From contig NZ_AUBW01000003.1 in the NCBI RefSeq assembly GCF_000429445.1, positions 62,001-126,000 on the forward strand: a stretch of 64,000 nt of DNA, in the 5' to 3' direction. Each line of letters opens with the position of its first letter. The first letter of the stretch is position 1. Positions 52,719 through 62,464 of the stretch are shown here, piece by piece. The position numbers and the translations under genes were made by a program. Source of the stretch: Algoriphagus terrigena DSM 22685. GTDB lineage: Bacteria; Bacteroidota; Bacteroidia; Cytophagales; Cyclobacteriaceae. Below the pieces are notes generated by a model. The model was not told the DNA's origin and did not search any database. It was given only the letters and a program-made list of their open reading frames with translations.

Positions 52719-53549
52719 ATGCCATTTTTGAAACACAAAGAAGGAACCGAACCCGTGCGGATATTCTATCAGGACTACGGGAAAGGAAAACCGGTCATCC
52801 TGATTCACGGCTGGCCACTCAGTCACCAGAGTTGGGAAGGTCAGATCCGGGTTTTAGTTGAGGAGGGATTCCGGGTGATTGCGTACGATCGACGGGGATT
52901 TGGAAAATCTTCGCAGCCGTGGGGAGATTACGATTACACAACCCTGGCAGGCGATCTACACCAACTGATCCTGCATCTCGATTTGAAGGATGTGACGCTC
53001 GTCGGCTTCAGTATGGGAGGAGGAGAAGTGGTCAGGTATTTCACGGAGTTTGGCGCAGACCGGATTTCAAAAGCTGCGCTGATAGCGTCGATTATTCCTC
53101 TGGTAGCCCAGAAGGACGATAATCCCGATGGAGTGCCGCAAAAAGCTTTGGACGAAATCCTTGCCACCCTGAAGTCCAACCGGATAGGTTTCCTGAAGGA
53201 TTTTCACAAGAATTTCTACAACTACAAGAAAGAAACGGATGAAGTGAGCGAGGCCAATCTGGACTTTGATTTCTCAGTCGCCTCTCAGGCTTCTCCTATC
53301 GCCACGATCAAAGCAGCGGAAGCTTGGGCCGGGACAGATTTCAGAAAAGAGCTGAAAAATGTAACCGTGCCAACCCTGATCGTGCATGGAGATTCAGACA
53401 ATATCGTCCCATTTCAAACCTCGGCGAAACAGGCTGCCGAGGGCATCGCCGATAACGAATATCACTTGATCAAAGACGCTCCACACGGATTGAACTTGAC
53501 CCACGGAGATAAGCTGAATAGGTTGTTGCTGGATTTTCTGAAAGAATAA
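52719..53549 (+). CDS. Alpha/beta hydrolase (non-haem haloperoxidase/esterase type)
   Basis: 276 residues. The nucleophile Ser98 sits in VGFSMGGGE, the oxyanion HGWPLS at 30-35, acid Asp in VHGDSDNIVP and His in KDAPHGLNLT. This layout is that of the arylesterase/perhydrolase branch. Cytosolic, likely ester or lactone hydrolysis; substrate unknown. Followed by a bidirectional terminator. Confidence 0.9.
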   Translation: MPFLKHKEGTEPVRIFYQDYGKGKPVILIHGWPLSHQSWEGQIRVLVEEGFRVIAYDRRGFGKSSQPWGDYDYTTLAGDLHQLILHLDLKDVTLVGFSMGGGEVVRYFTEFGADRISKAALIASIIPLVAQKDDNPDGVPQKALDEILATLKSNRIGFLKDFHKNFYNYKKETDEVSEANLDFDFSVASQASPIATIKAAEAWAGTDFRKELKNVTVPTLIVHGDSDNIVPFQTSAKQAAEGIADNEYHLIKDAPHGLNLTHGDKLNRLLLDFLKE

Positions 53550-53570
53550 AGGGCAGTTCGTACTAGACTA

Positions 53571-53606
53571 AAAAGCTGGATATCCCTATAGGTTTCCAGC
53601 TTTTTA
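53571..53606. terminator. Bidirectional terminator between convergent genes
   Basis: aaaagctgga / tccagctttt stem (10 bp, imperfect middle) with T runs on both strands. Confidence 0.85.
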
Positions 53607-53661
53607 GTTTCGTGATAATCTTAAGCAAGGTGATTTCCAGCACCACACCGGGTGCATCGCA

Positions 53662-54897
53662 TCAGCCTCCCAAAGCAGAACTTTTCCAGCTTTTACTGAT
53701 CGTGCCCGGAATTTGCTGATCTGCTTTCAGGATGATAAATCCTGCCATGGCACAGGCAGCCATTCCCATGACCATCGGAAGAGCTGTTCCATCGTGGAAA
53801 AAGCTGATGATAGCTGACACCACGCCGCCCATTGCCATTCGCATGCTGCCCAACAGCGCGGCGGCGCTACCTGCATTTCTCGAAAAAGGAGCCAGTGAAA
53901 GCGCAGCCGTATTTGGGCTGTTTAGCCCGTGAGCCGTCAGAAAGAGAAACATCAGGCCGACCAACGTATACACATTCAGCAATTGGGCATATATCCCGAT
54001 AATCAGCAGAATGCCCGTAAACACCTGATAGTGCATCGAGAAATGGATAATCTGCTGGCTCTTGTATTTTTTCAACAAAATATGGTTCAGCTGCGTGGAG
54101 CCGATCATGGCGAAGGCCAGGATTCCGAAGATCCAACCGTACGTTTGTTCGCTGACCTGATAGATATTCATGAACACATCTGCCGAGCTGGCGATGTAAG
54201 CAAAGGGGGCGGCGCCAGCCAAACCGCCAACAAGCATATAGACGAGGAACTGACGGTTCTGAAGTACAACTCCATAATTTTTCCAGACTTTACTTGGCTT
54301 CAGGGAGATCTCTGGGTCGGGTTCGGCACCATTTGGCAGCACGATCGCAGCTCCAAACCAGATCAGAAGGGTGAGACCAGCCAGGATGATAAATACCCAG
54401 TGCCAGTTGTAGAATGTTGTCACAAATCCGCCCACGGTCGGTGCGATCATCGGCGATACGGCGATCACGAGTGTCAAAAGCGATAGAACTTGGGCGGTTT
54501 TTCCCACAGGAAAAATATCCCGCACAATCGCCTGCGCTGAGACCATTCCCGCGCAGCCGCCGACAGCCTGAAGGAATCGCATCAGGATCAGGTTTTCGAC
54601 CGACTGCGAAAGTGCACATCCGATAGAGGCCAAGACATAGATGCCCAAGCCGATGTAGAGTGGTTTTTTTCTGCCGTATTTATCCAAGAGCGGGCCGTAA
54701 AACAGCTGCCCGATCGCAATTCCGACAAGATATCCGGTCAGGGAAAGCTGAATATTGGAGATGGAGGTGTTGAGGTCGCGGGACATCTCGGGAAAACCCG
54801 GTAGGTACATGTCGATGGAAAAGGGGCTGATGGTACACAGCGCTCCCAAGACCAAGACAATCTTAAAATATTCCCACTTGTTATATTGACTTTCCAA
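53662..54897 (-). CDS. Bcr/CflA family multidrug efflux MFS transporter
   Basis: 411 residues, 12 membrane helices. N-terminal FSIDMYLPGFPEMSRDL and GQLFYGPLLDKYGRKKPL are the typical Bcr/CflA loop signatures, and LMRFLQAVGGCAGMVSAQAIVRD is the family's helix 4. These proton antiporters export drugs or sulfonamide-like compounds. No ATG exists near the start, so TTG at 54897 is used. Convergent to the hydrolase gene; no regulator nearby. Confidence 0.9.
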   Translation of the reverse strand: MESQYNKWEYFKIVLVLGALCTISPFSIDMYLPGFPEMSRDLNTSISNIQLSLTGYLVGIAIGQLFYGPLLDKYGRKKPLYIGLGIYVLASIGCALSQSVENLILMRFLQAVGGCAGMVSAQAIVRDIFPVGKTAQVLSLLTLVIAVSPMIAPTVGGFVTTFYNWHWVFIILAGLTLLIWFGAAIVLPNGAEPDPEISLKPSKVWKNYGVVLQNRQFLVYMLVGGLAGAAPFAYIASSADVFMNIYQVSEQTYGWIFGILAFAMIGSTQLNHILLKKYKSQQIIHFSMHYQVFTGILLIIGIYAQLLNVYTLVGLMFLFLTAHGLNSPNTAALSLAPFSRNAGSAAALLGSMRMAMGGVVSAIISFFHDGTALPMVMGMAACAMAGFIILKADQQIPGTISKSWKSSALGG

Positions 54898-55304
54898 AAC
54901 AAAAAAAGGTTTTCTACTGAATGATATAGCTAGTGAACAGGGTCAATTGTTGTAAAGTTCGCAATTCAAGATCAATATCTTTGCCATATTGAAAATGCTG
55001 GTTTTCAGGGTTTGGCAAGTTTGAAAAGAGAGATTGAGATTGTTTTGAAACTGCCGGATTTGGGAGTGGGAATGCGGGAGCGGATCGGGCTGGGGCAAAG
55101 AAGATTTTGTTTTCTCGGGAAAAAAGATTGCCGACAGATTTCCGGGGAAAAAAAACGCAGATGGATACAGACTTTCGTTTTTGTGCTGATCTATGGGGAA
55201 GAGAAGAGAGAATCAATTTTTAAATAGCCCTTTCCGGTTTGTTCACGGTAATTTAACCTGAGGAGGTAGGGAGATTTATCCTTCTCCTTCTATTTTTGAA
55301 CACT
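54898..55304. other. 407-bp intergenic region upstream of the phospholipase
   Basis: Holds a plus-strand -7 box TATCTTTG (54976-54983), a degenerate 'cacagattt' repeat (55130-55200) and a purine-rich aggaggtaggga stretch near 55259. Short open frames on both strands lack family patterns and start with rare codons; I see no convincing gene. Confidence 0.5.
55130..55200. repeat. Degenerate 'cacagattt' repeat, copy B
   Basis: cgacagatttccgg, then aaacgcagatggatacag, then tgtgctgatctatgggg; the same order as copies A and C. Confidence 0.5.
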
Positions 55305-57809
55305 ATGACGGATTCCAGAAGAGAGTTTTTAAAGAAGGCTGCTTTACTTGGCGGTGCTGCCGGTATGTGGCAGATTTTACCAGGATCTATTGAGCGGGCA
55401 ATGGCCATCAGTCCTGATCCGGGCACCACTTTTCATGATGCAGAGCACGTGGTGATGCTCATGCAGGAAAACCGCTCCTTTGACCACTGCTTTGGCACAC
55501 TTCGCGGAGTCCGTGGATTTGGCGATCCGAGGGCGATCTCTATCCCGGAAAAGTTTCCCGTATGGATGCAGCCAGACAAGGAAGGGACGCGATTTCCTCC
55601 CTTTCGCCTGGATATGAACAAGACCAAAGCCACCTGGATGGGCGGAGTTCCACACTCCTGGACTGATCAGGTGGATGCGCGCAACGAGGGGAAATATGAC
55701 GGCTGGATCGAAGCGAAACGACCGGGGAATAAGGCCTATCGCGAGACACCGTTCACAATGGGATATTACACCCGGGAGGATATCCCGTTTTATTACGCGA
55801 TGGCGGATGCCTTCACGGTATTTGACCAGCACTTTTGCGCTGCGCTGACTGGCACTACGACCAACCGGAGCTATTTCTGGACGGGGAAAACCCACGGTCC
55901 AAAAGACGAAAAGGCCAGAGTCCGCAACGGAGAACTGACCTATAGCAAAGAAGGAAGTTGGACGACTTTCCCAGAGCGACTGGAGGAACTCGGGATCGCT
56001 TGGAAGGTCTATCAAAACGAGATCAGCCTGGATACACTGGTCGAGGACGATTCGCTTTTGTCTAATTTCACAGACAATAACCTGGAGTGGTTTACCCAAT
56101 TCCACGTCCGGTTTAGCCCCGCGTTTTACGAGTTTTTGACCCATCGAAAGAAGCAACTTGAGGAAGAGTTTGCAGGGATCGAAAAGAATGGTTTGCCGGC
56201 AGACGCGGACGACAAATTCAAAGAGGAACTTGAGGAACGAAGGGCCGAACTGCCTCAGGTGCTGGAGTACTTGGAAAAATACGATCCCAAAAACTTTGAC
56301 AAACTGCCTGAAGTCGAAAAGAAACTTCACCAAAAGGCTTTCACCACCAATACGGGAGATCCCGATTACCATCGCATCGAGACATTTCGGTACACCCAAG
56401 ATGGCCAAGAGCGAGAAGTTTCGGTGCCAAAGGGGGATATCTTTCACCAATTCAGATCCGATGTAAATTCTGGAAAGCTGCCAACGGTATCGTGGATGGT
56501 CGCTCCTCAGAAGTTCTCCGATCACCCAAGTGCCCCTTGGTATGGGGCTTGGTATGTGTCAGAGATTTTGGATATTCTGACGCAAAATCCGGAGGTTTGG
56601 AAGAAGACCATCTTCATCCTCAACTACGATGAAAATGACGGCTATTTTGACCATTTTCCACCCTTTGTCGTCCCCAATCCAGCAAGCAAGGAGGAAGGAA
56701 TAGTGTCCAAAGGGATGGATGCAACCGGAGAATATGTGACGAAAGCCGAGGAGCTGAAGGGCGGGTTTGAAGAGAAAAATGCGCGCCAGAGTCCCGTCGG
56801 CTTGGGCTATCGGGTGCCTTTGATCGTGGCTTCCCCTTGGACTCGCGGCGGTTGGGTCAATTCTCAGGTGACCGACATCACGTCGACGATTCAGTTTTTG
56901 GAGACTTTTCTAAGCAAAAAGGCAGGAAAAAAGGTCTCCGAACCAAACATCAGTGCTTGGAGAAGGAACATCTCCGGCGACTTGAGCTCGGCGTTTAGAC
57001 CGTACTTGGGAGAGTCGTTGGAGCGCTTGGAGCCCATCAAGCGAAACGCGTTTATGGAGCAAATCCACAAGGCGCAGTTTAAGGGGTTGCCGGAGAATTT
57101 TGTCGCGATTCCAGCGAATCAAGCCGGGGAATGGACGGAAAGTAGATTGAGAAAAGAAGGCGTTCTGCCGCTTCAGGAAGCCGGAACCCGGCCTTCGAAT
57201 GCGCTCAATTACGATCTTCGAGTCTCTGGGAAACTGGAGAAACGCGTCTTTACCATCCGTATGGAGGCTTCGGACGAGCTCTTGGGCAAAGACGCCTGGG
57301 CTGCGCCGTTTCAGGTGTATGCTCCGGGGAAGTATCGAAATGCTGAGACAGGAGTCTGGGAATCCGCCAGATCCTGGAACTTTGCCGTGAAGCCCGGCGA
57401 CGCGCTGGAATATGCTTGGCCGTTGGAGAGTTTTGAAGATGAGGAATATCAACTTCGCGTGTACGGCCCTAACGGGTTCTATCGGGAGTACTCTGGGAAT
57501 GTACAAAGCAGCGGATTGGAGCTGACGCTTACTCCAGGCTTTAAACTCAGGGAAAAACGAGTCGGACTTTTGGAAGCTGGATCTAAGCAAGCTGGCCCGG
57601 TTAACCTGAAAGAAAATGCCTATCGCAATCAGGAGAAATCACTTCAGCTTGGCGCTGTGAAGAAAGTTTCTGAGCCGCTGGATTTCGAGTCTTCGCAGGG
57701 CTGGTATGACTTTACGGTGTCGGGGACAGACTTTTCTTGGTCTTTTGCGGGAAGGCTGGAAAATGGATTGGAAAGTATCTCGGATCCGTTGTTGGACGGC
57801 CGGGGTTGA
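55305..57809 (+). CDS. Phosphocholine-specific phospholipase C, Tat-exported
   Basis: 834 residues from the ATG at 55305. Tat signal: SRREFLKKAALLGGAAGMWQ. The catalytic alkaline-phosphatase-like domain has VVMLMQENRSFDHCFGTL, FFCALTGTTTNRS-like HFCAALTGTTTNRSYF, WTTFPERLEE and ILNYDENDGYFDH, VPLIVASPWTRGG. Two C-terminal DUF756 domains follow (about 620 onward). The enzyme releases phosphocholine from phosphatidylcholine outside the cytoplasm; it can give phosphate under starvation. A terminator follows. ATG start preferred over a TTG 9 bp earlier. Confidence 0.92.
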   Translation: MTDSRREFLKKAALLGGAAGMWQILPGSIERAMAISPDPGTTFHDAEHVVMLMQENRSFDHCFGTLRGVRGFGDPRAISIPEKFPVWMQPDKEGTRFPPFRLDMNKTKATWMGGVPHSWTDQVDARNEGKYDGWIEAKRPGNKAYRETPFTMGYYTREDIPFYYAMADAFTVFDQHFCAALTGTTTNRSYFWTGKTHGPKDEKARVRNGELTYSKEGSWTTFPERLEELGIAWKVYQNEISLDTLVEDDSLLSNFTDNNLEWFTQFHVRFSPAFYEFLTHRKKQLEEEFAGIEKNGLPADADDKFKEELEERRAELPQVLEYLEKYDPKNFDKLPEVEKKLHQKAFTTNTGDPDYHRIETFRYTQDGQEREVSVPKGDIFHQFRSDVNSGKLPTVSWMVAPQKFSDHPSAPWYGAWYVSEILDILTQNPEVWKKTIFILNYDENDGYFDHFPPFVVPNPASKEEGIVSKGMDATGEYVTKAEELKGGFEEKNARQSPVGLGYRVPLIVASPWTRGGWVNSQVTDITSTIQFLETFLSKKAGKKVSEPNISAWRRNISGDLSSAFRPYLGESLERLEPIKRNAFMEQIHKAQFKGLPENFVAIPANQAGEWTESRLRKEGVLPLQEAGTRPSNALNYDLRVSGKLEKRVFTIRMEASDELLGKDAWAAPFQVYAPGKYRNAETGVWESARSWNFAVKPGDALEYAWPLESFEDEEYQLRVYGPNGFYREYSGNVQSSGLELTLTPGFKLREKRVGLLEAGSKQAGPVNLKENAYRNQEKSLQLGAVKKVSEPLDFESSQGWYDFTVSGTDFSWSFAGRLENGLESISDPLLDGRG

Positions 57810-57830
57810 TCACCAAGCGGAATAATCGAG

Positions 57831-57859
57831 AAAAAGGGAACTGCGGCTCCCTTTTTTTA
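57831..57859 (+). terminator. Terminator after the phospholipase C gene
   Basis: aaaaaggga / tcccttttt stem with a loop of eight bases and a T tract. Confidence 0.8.
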
Positions 57860-57929
57860 TGAATCAGTTTTTCAATCACCCACCTTTCCTTTTCTTTAAG
57901 CCTCATTCCAACCGGAGCAAAATCCTTCC

Positions 57930-58508
57930 ATGAATTCAACCCCCCAAGAAGCTGCGATTACGCATTTTTCGCACTATTCCAAACTGAAGTCCATTTGCTA
58001 TCATGAATCCGATCCGGGCTATCATCAGCATTTTGAGAAATACCAGTACGACCAGTCTTTGGATGAGGTTTGGGAAACCTATGTGACAATTGATCCGGGC
58101 AAAGCCTGGGCTGGCAAGATGATCCATTTCAATCAGCTGTATTCCAGAGCTTCGGGTGAGGAAGTCTTTCCCGGTCAGGAATATCTCGGTGGGATGGGTG
58201 TGGGGCAGGTGATCATCCTCAACCTGCACGTCTTTGGCGGCGCTGTAAAACTCACAGTAGGTCATGAGGTGATGGAAGTGGACAAGGCGAAAGGGTTGAT
58301 CAGGATCTGTTATCTGGAAAATTCCAAGTCTCAAGGCAGCCAGTTTCTCCGTTTCAAGACCTTGAAAAACGGGCAGACTGAAGTTTCTCACCATACTTTT
58401 TACCGCAGCGGCTCCTGGTTTCGGGACAAAGTCATCTATCCCTATTTCCATACCAAAGCCATCAACGAGTTTCACGGAAACGTAAGGAGGGCGATTTTGG
58501 AAAAGTAA
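57930..58508 (+). CDS. Hypothetical START/SRPBCC-like protein
   Basis: 192 residues, no signal or membrane helix. The pattern of a long N-terminal helix, YQYDQSLDEVWETYVTIDPGKAW (typical SRPBCC opening with VW), alternating strands VGQVIILNLHVFGGAVKLTVGHEVMEVD and a C-terminal helix HTKAINEFHGNVRRAIL fit a hydrophobic-ligand-binding SRPBCC fold, but no subfamily name is recognised. It lies alone between the phospholipase gene and a convergent type IX protein gene. Function unknown. Confidence 0.55.
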   Translation: MNSTPQEAAITHFSHYSKLKSICYHESDPGYHQHFEKYQYDQSLDEVWETYVTIDPGKAWAGKMIHFNQLYSRASGEEVFPGQEYLGGMGVGQVIILNLHVFGGAVKLTVGHEVMEVDKAKGLIRICYLENSKSQGSQFLRFKTLKNGQTEVSHHTFYRSGSWFRDKVIYPYFHTKAINEFHGNVRRAILEK

Positions 58509-58592
58509 ATTCAGTCTACTTCGAGGATAAATACAGCTTCAGGATCACTGCGCTCGAGCGATGATCAGGACATTTCTTAGATGGCTAAATGA

Positions 58593-60182
58593 TCAGTTTC
58601 GATTGATTAGTTGGATCGTTTCTATTCCGGTTTCGGATTGAATTCTTATCAAGATCAGACCCTTTGGAAGGTTTGGTAGAAGGCTTTTTAGATCAATTCT
58701 TTCTGAACTGAAACTAGGGATTCTAAAACTGCCCAAGAATGTCCCGGTATTGTAAATGTCGATTTGCAGTGGGCCAGAGTTGTGCTCTCCCAAATACTTT
58801 AAATACACATTATCTCCATGGGCGGGATTTGGATAAAGGATCCAGGAGTTTTTTCGCTCTGAATTTCCCTTTGACTGGATCATTTTCACAGGGCTTATTG
58901 AAGATTGCTCTCCTGATCGTCTGACAATTCGGTAGTAGAAAGAATCTTCAAATCGTGGAAAGGAGGAGTCTGAATACTCATAGACTGTTGAAGTACCCTG
59001 TCCAACTTCACCGGGGACTAAGCCAACGGGTACAAAATTACTCGCGTCGCCGTGGCTTCTTTCAATTTCATAATAGCAGTCTTCTGTCTCTGAAGGGACT
59101 GTCCATCGGATTGTTGTCTGGTCAAAGTCGTTGAACAATTCGATTGACTCCCATGTAAAACTAAGGACAGATGCAATGTCCAATTCGTAGGACACCGTCT
59201 GGTTACAACCGTTTGTATCCGTGACTGTGAGCGTATAAACCCCGTCGCTAAGATTGAAAATATCCCGGGAAGAGCTCGTGAATCCATTTGGACCGACCCA
59301 TGAAAAGGTATAAGGGGGCGTGCCTCCGGTTACACTTTGAACATAAATAATACCGGAATCCTCATTGATTTTCGTCGGGAAGATGTCGACTTGGATTCCA
59401 AAGTTTGGGTCAATAAAGATGTCTTTGTAGATCGTGGTAATGGTAGTCCCGTCGTTGGCGGTCAGACCGATTGTGTAGGTGCCTGAGCTTGGGAAATTGA
59501 ACAGCGGATTGGTACCAATTGCAGTGCCCAAGCCCGCAAAATCCCACGCAAAGGTATAATTGAAGGGAGGAGTTCCGCCGATGGTCTGACTGGAAAACTG
59601 AATTGTCGTATTACAAATCCCATTGCTCAGGAAATTAAACTTTGGGAACAAGGGCACGGCGGCTGTATAGCCGTTTAGATTGCCATAGCATTGGGAGTTA
59701 ATGTTGTTTTTGTCAGAGACGATACATGAGGTCCCTGGTTGCGCCGATCCGGTGTCCCAGTGGATGAAGATGTCTTTGATATCCACCACGTCACCCCATT
59801 TCCAGCTGAAATCCCGCACTGGCCACCACACGTTTTGCTGAGCCTGCCGGCCGGGGAAAAGACAATTGTATTGGTCCTCTTGAGTTTTAGTTCCGTTGAT
59901 ATAGACGTCAAAAAAGAACCGCATGTTGTACCCGTTGGTAGAGGATCCTCCAAGCATTACCCACAATTCTCCGTTTACTTGGTCACCAAGTTTGTAATCA
60001 TCTGTGACCGAAAAGGGGTTTCCATTTTGATCTCTGAGTTGAAAACCCGTTACTGTGAAGTTATTCTGTGGACAATCCGCGAAAAGTATATAAGGATCTG
60101 TAATTGCAATAGCTGTTATTGCAATTAATATAAATCTCCTAATATGTTTTATCAGAGACATGTCCAGATTTGAATTGTCCAT
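58593..60182 (-). CDS. Type IX secretion substrate with PKD and SprB-type repeats
   Basis: 529 residues (ATG at 60182; an ATG at 60161 is also possible). A signal-anchor-like N-terminus (RFILIAITAIAI) is followed by a first beta domain, a PKD domain (YTFAWDFAGLG to YTIGLTANDG, about 205-255), an SprB repeat (VTGGTPPYTFSWVGPNGF, SDGVYTLTVTDTNGC, about 275-330), and at the end the type IX sorting domain: ILYPNPAHGDNVYLKY to RIQSETGIETIQLINRN. It would be exported across the outer membrane and attached to LPS or released. SprB-type repeats are linked to gliding adhesins. Substrate of the T9SS; role unknown. Confidence 0.85.
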   Translation of the reverse strand: MDNSNLDMSLIKHIRRFILIAITAIAITDPYILFADCPQNNFTVTGFQLRDQNGNPFSVTDDYKLGDQVNGELWVMLGGSSTNGYNMRFFFDVYINGTKTQEDQYNCLFPGRQAQQNVWWPVRDFSWKWGDVVDIKDIFIHWDTGSAQPGTSCIVSDKNNINSQCYGNLNGYTAAVPLFPKFNFLSNGICNTTIQFSSQTIGGTPPFNYTFAWDFAGLGTAIGTNPLFNFPSSGTYTIGLTANDGTTITTIYKDIFIDPNFGIQVDIFPTKINEDSGIIYVQSVTGGTPPYTFSWVGPNGFTSSSRDIFNLSDGVYTLTVTDTNGCNQTVSYELDIASVLSFTWESIELFNDFDQTTIRWTVPSETEDCYYEIERSHGDASNFVPVGLVPGEVGQGTSTVYEYSDSSFPRFEDSFYYRIVRRSGEQSSISPVKMIQSKGNSERKNSWILYPNPAHGDNVYLKYLGEHNSGPLQIDIYNTGTFLGSFRIPSFSSERIDLKSLLPNLPKGLILIRIQSETGIETIQLINRN

Positions 60183-60201
60183 CTTTATCTTAGATGGGTT
60201 T

Positions 60202-60209
60202 CAAATCTA
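60202..60209 (-). promoter_or_regulatory. Candidate -7 box (TAGATTTG) for the T9SS cargo gene
   Basis: TAGATTTG on the minus strand, 20 bp before the ATG at 60182, in very AT-rich DNA. Confidence 0.4.
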
Positions 60210-60405
60210 TAACATATTTAATGAGTTATATCACTATAGTTATTTTTTGTAAATGAATTGTACTATTTTTTAATATAACCCATTTTATATAAGCTGAAAT
60301 ACATAAATAGTACTGTCTATTTATTTCAATCGCTAACTGAAAGTAAGTAATGAAGAAGTGGGTTCCAAGTCACCAATTATGCATCTCTTTTGACCTTCAA
60401 CTTCT

Positions 60406-62286
60406 TCATTTTGCGACAATCGGCAGTACAATCCTGCTTAGGCTCTTTCCGCCGTGGTGGATGGAATTCGTCGCTACTACACCTTCGGTTTCGTCATAGG
60501 TATTTCCGCCGGTATTCATATTTCGGTCGAAGCGGGGGAAGTTGGAGCTGCTGACTTCGATGCGGATCTTGTGGCCCTTGGCGAAGTAGTTGGACGTGCT
60601 CATGGGCGTCATCTTGACCTCGTAGACTTTTCCGTCTTCCATCCAGACTTCCTTGTCATAGCCCTCTCTGTACCGCACACGCTGGATTGTTTCGTCCAGA
60701 TTGTAGGCCTTTCCGTCGGGATAGACATCGATAAGTTTGATGGTCACGTCGGTGTCCTTCGCATCAGACGAGAGATAGAGATACGCATCGATAAAGCCCG
60801 AAACCTCTATTCCTTCTTCCAGCACTTCGGAGGTATAGACCAGGATGTCGTCCCGGAGTTCCATCTCGCTTTGATCAAAAGAACCGCCGGTCACGGCATT
60901 TCCGGTACAGCAGACGTTGCCGCCGTGGGAGATCACCGGGTCCATCGGATCGTATTGAAATGTGTCAGACAGGTCCTTCTTAGGCTTTTTGGCGGTAAGC
61001 TTGCCGTCGCCGTTCAGCGTGTTTGCATTACCCTCTGAGCTTAGATACATGTCTGTCATGACGGCGTTGGCTGGGGGCCAGACATCGGAAGTCTGCCATT
61101 TGTTTGATCCCATGGTGTAGTACTGAACCCTCGGCATTTTTTCCATCACTTCGGACTTTTCGCCTTTCAGCCACAGGTCAAACCAAGCTGTGATGATCTC
61201 ATCGTAGTTCAATCGCGCATCGCCAACACTCAGGTCGCCGATCATCGTGTTTTCCGTAGCGCGCGTATAGGAGCAGTGCATCACCGGAGCGATGACCAGA
61301 TACTGGTTGTCTTTTGCCAGTTGCGAAGTTGCATTTTGACGGGCATGGTTGAAGAGCGCGATGTTTGGTCCGGCAGACACGTCAAACCAGCTGACGAACC
61401 AAAAGCTTGGCTTGTCAAATGGCATCTCGTCGTGATAAAGACCTCCGTTAAACCATTTTGGATCGTTGGGTTTGCGGGTGATCATCTCTTCGTAGATCCC
61501 AATCGGGCCGTTTTGGTTTTTGATGATGTCTTGAATCGGCAAGTGGCTGAGTGCGGCTTTGGAGTCGATCTTTGGATATTCCGGCGACATGTCGTAGAAA
61601 CGCTGCAATCTCAGCAGGTCTTTCTGTTCAATTCCTTTCGGCAGTCTGGGCGCCATCGGATCGTGTTGCACGCCATAGAGCCAGTTGGTAAAGAGCATCT
61701 GTCCCGCACCGCCGCGATACCAGTTGCCCTGCTCCCAAAAGTCGCCGACCTTGCCCACCCCAGCGCCATAGCCCTGAGGCACCAAGGCTCCCAAAGCCGG
61801 ATGATCCAGCGATGCGACAGCCATCTGCCACTCTGCAGTGGAGGAGCAGCCGAGCAATCCGACCTTTCCATTGCTCCAAGGTTGCTTGGCCATCCAGTCA
61901 AAGGCATCATTGCCGTCGGTCAGCGGCACACCGAGGATGTCCCAGTCTCCTTCAGAGAAGTACCTGCCCCGCTCGTTTTGAACGACAAAAGCATATCCCT
62001 TTTTCACCCAATCAAGCGCTGACTGCATCGTGCGGGTGTTTATCTCGCCATTTCCCCAGGTGTTGAAGTTATAGGGAGTCCGGGAAAAGACGATCGGATA
62101 TTTCCCCTCGCCCTTGGGCCGGTAGATGTCCGTGGCCAGGCGTACGCCGTCACGCATTGGCATCATAACCTTCTGATCGACGATGGCAATTTCTTCCAGC
62201 TGAACCAGGATGGGTTTTTCTTCCTGAGCATAGGCCAGATTTGCACAGGCCAAAAAGAGGAAAAAAGTGAGGATTTTGAATTTCAT
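60406..62286 (-). CDS. CocE/NonD family exported hydrolase
   Basis: 626 residues from the ATG at 62286, with signal peptide LTFFLFLACANLAYAQ. A longer frame upstream to 62466 is unlikely. The X-Pro peptidase/CocE alpha-beta hydrolase core is PMRDGVRLATDIYRPKGEGKYP, GLLGCSSTAEW (nucleophilic Ser region), and the C-terminal jelly-roll with RIEVSSSNFPRFDRN. Such enzymes are acyl-esterases or X-prolyl dipeptidases. Export suggests extracellular amide or ester degradation. Divergent from fumarylacetoacetase. Confidence 0.88.
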   Translation of the reverse strand: MKFKILTFFLFLACANLAYAQEEKPILVQLEEIAIVDQKVMMPMRDGVRLATDIYRPKGEGKYPIVFSRTPYNFNTWGNGEINTRTMQSALDWVKKGYAFVVQNERGRYFSEGDWDILGVPLTDGNDAFDWMAKQPWSNGKVGLLGCSSTAEWQMAVASLDHPALGALVPQGYGAGVGKVGDFWEQGNWYRGGAGQMLFTNWLYGVQHDPMAPRLPKGIEQKDLLRLQRFYDMSPEYPKIDSKAALSHLPIQDIIKNQNGPIGIYEEMITRKPNDPKWFNGGLYHDEMPFDKPSFWFVSWFDVSAGPNIALFNHARQNATSQLAKDNQYLVIAPVMHCSYTRATENTMIGDLSVGDARLNYDEIITAWFDLWLKGEKSEVMEKMPRVQYYTMGSNKWQTSDVWPPANAVMTDMYLSSEGNANTLNGDGKLTAKKPKKDLSDTFQYDPMDPVISHGGNVCCTGNAVTGGSFDQSEMELRDDILVYTSEVLEEGIEVSGFIDAYLYLSSDAKDTDVTIKLIDVYPDGKAYNLDETIQRVRYREGYDKEVWMEDGKVYEVKMTPMSTSNYFAKGHKIRIEVSSSNFPRFDRNMNTGGNTYDETEGVVATNSIHHGGKSLSRIVLPIVAK

Positions 62287-62436
62287 CTGCATAGAGGATC
62301 GTGGTTTGGAAAGGGAAGTTAAGTTACAGAATTTAATTTGGGAGCTTATTTCTTTCGACGGTTTAACTTCTGCCGTAAAGGGCCAGAACGCGGGGATGGC
62401 TAGACGGCCCCGGTTTTCTAATCCGAGGGAATCGAC

Positions 62437-62444
62437 TAACTTTG
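62437..62444 (+). promoter_or_regulatory. Candidate -7 box (TAACTTTG) for fumarylacetoacetase
   Basis: TAACTTTG, 20 bp before the ATG at 62465, with a TTTT in the -33 position. Confidence 0.5.
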
Positions 62445-62464
62445 GGCAGTAACAATTTTTGATC

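Noticed and set aside
55012..55227. Small open frame in the 54898-55304 gap
   Set aside because: TTG start, basic low-information translation, overlaps the degenerate repeat; not supported.
55377..56525. 382-codon frame antisense to the phospholipase C gene
   Set aside because: Low-complexity, cysteine- and arginine-rich translation, overlaps a strong CDS.
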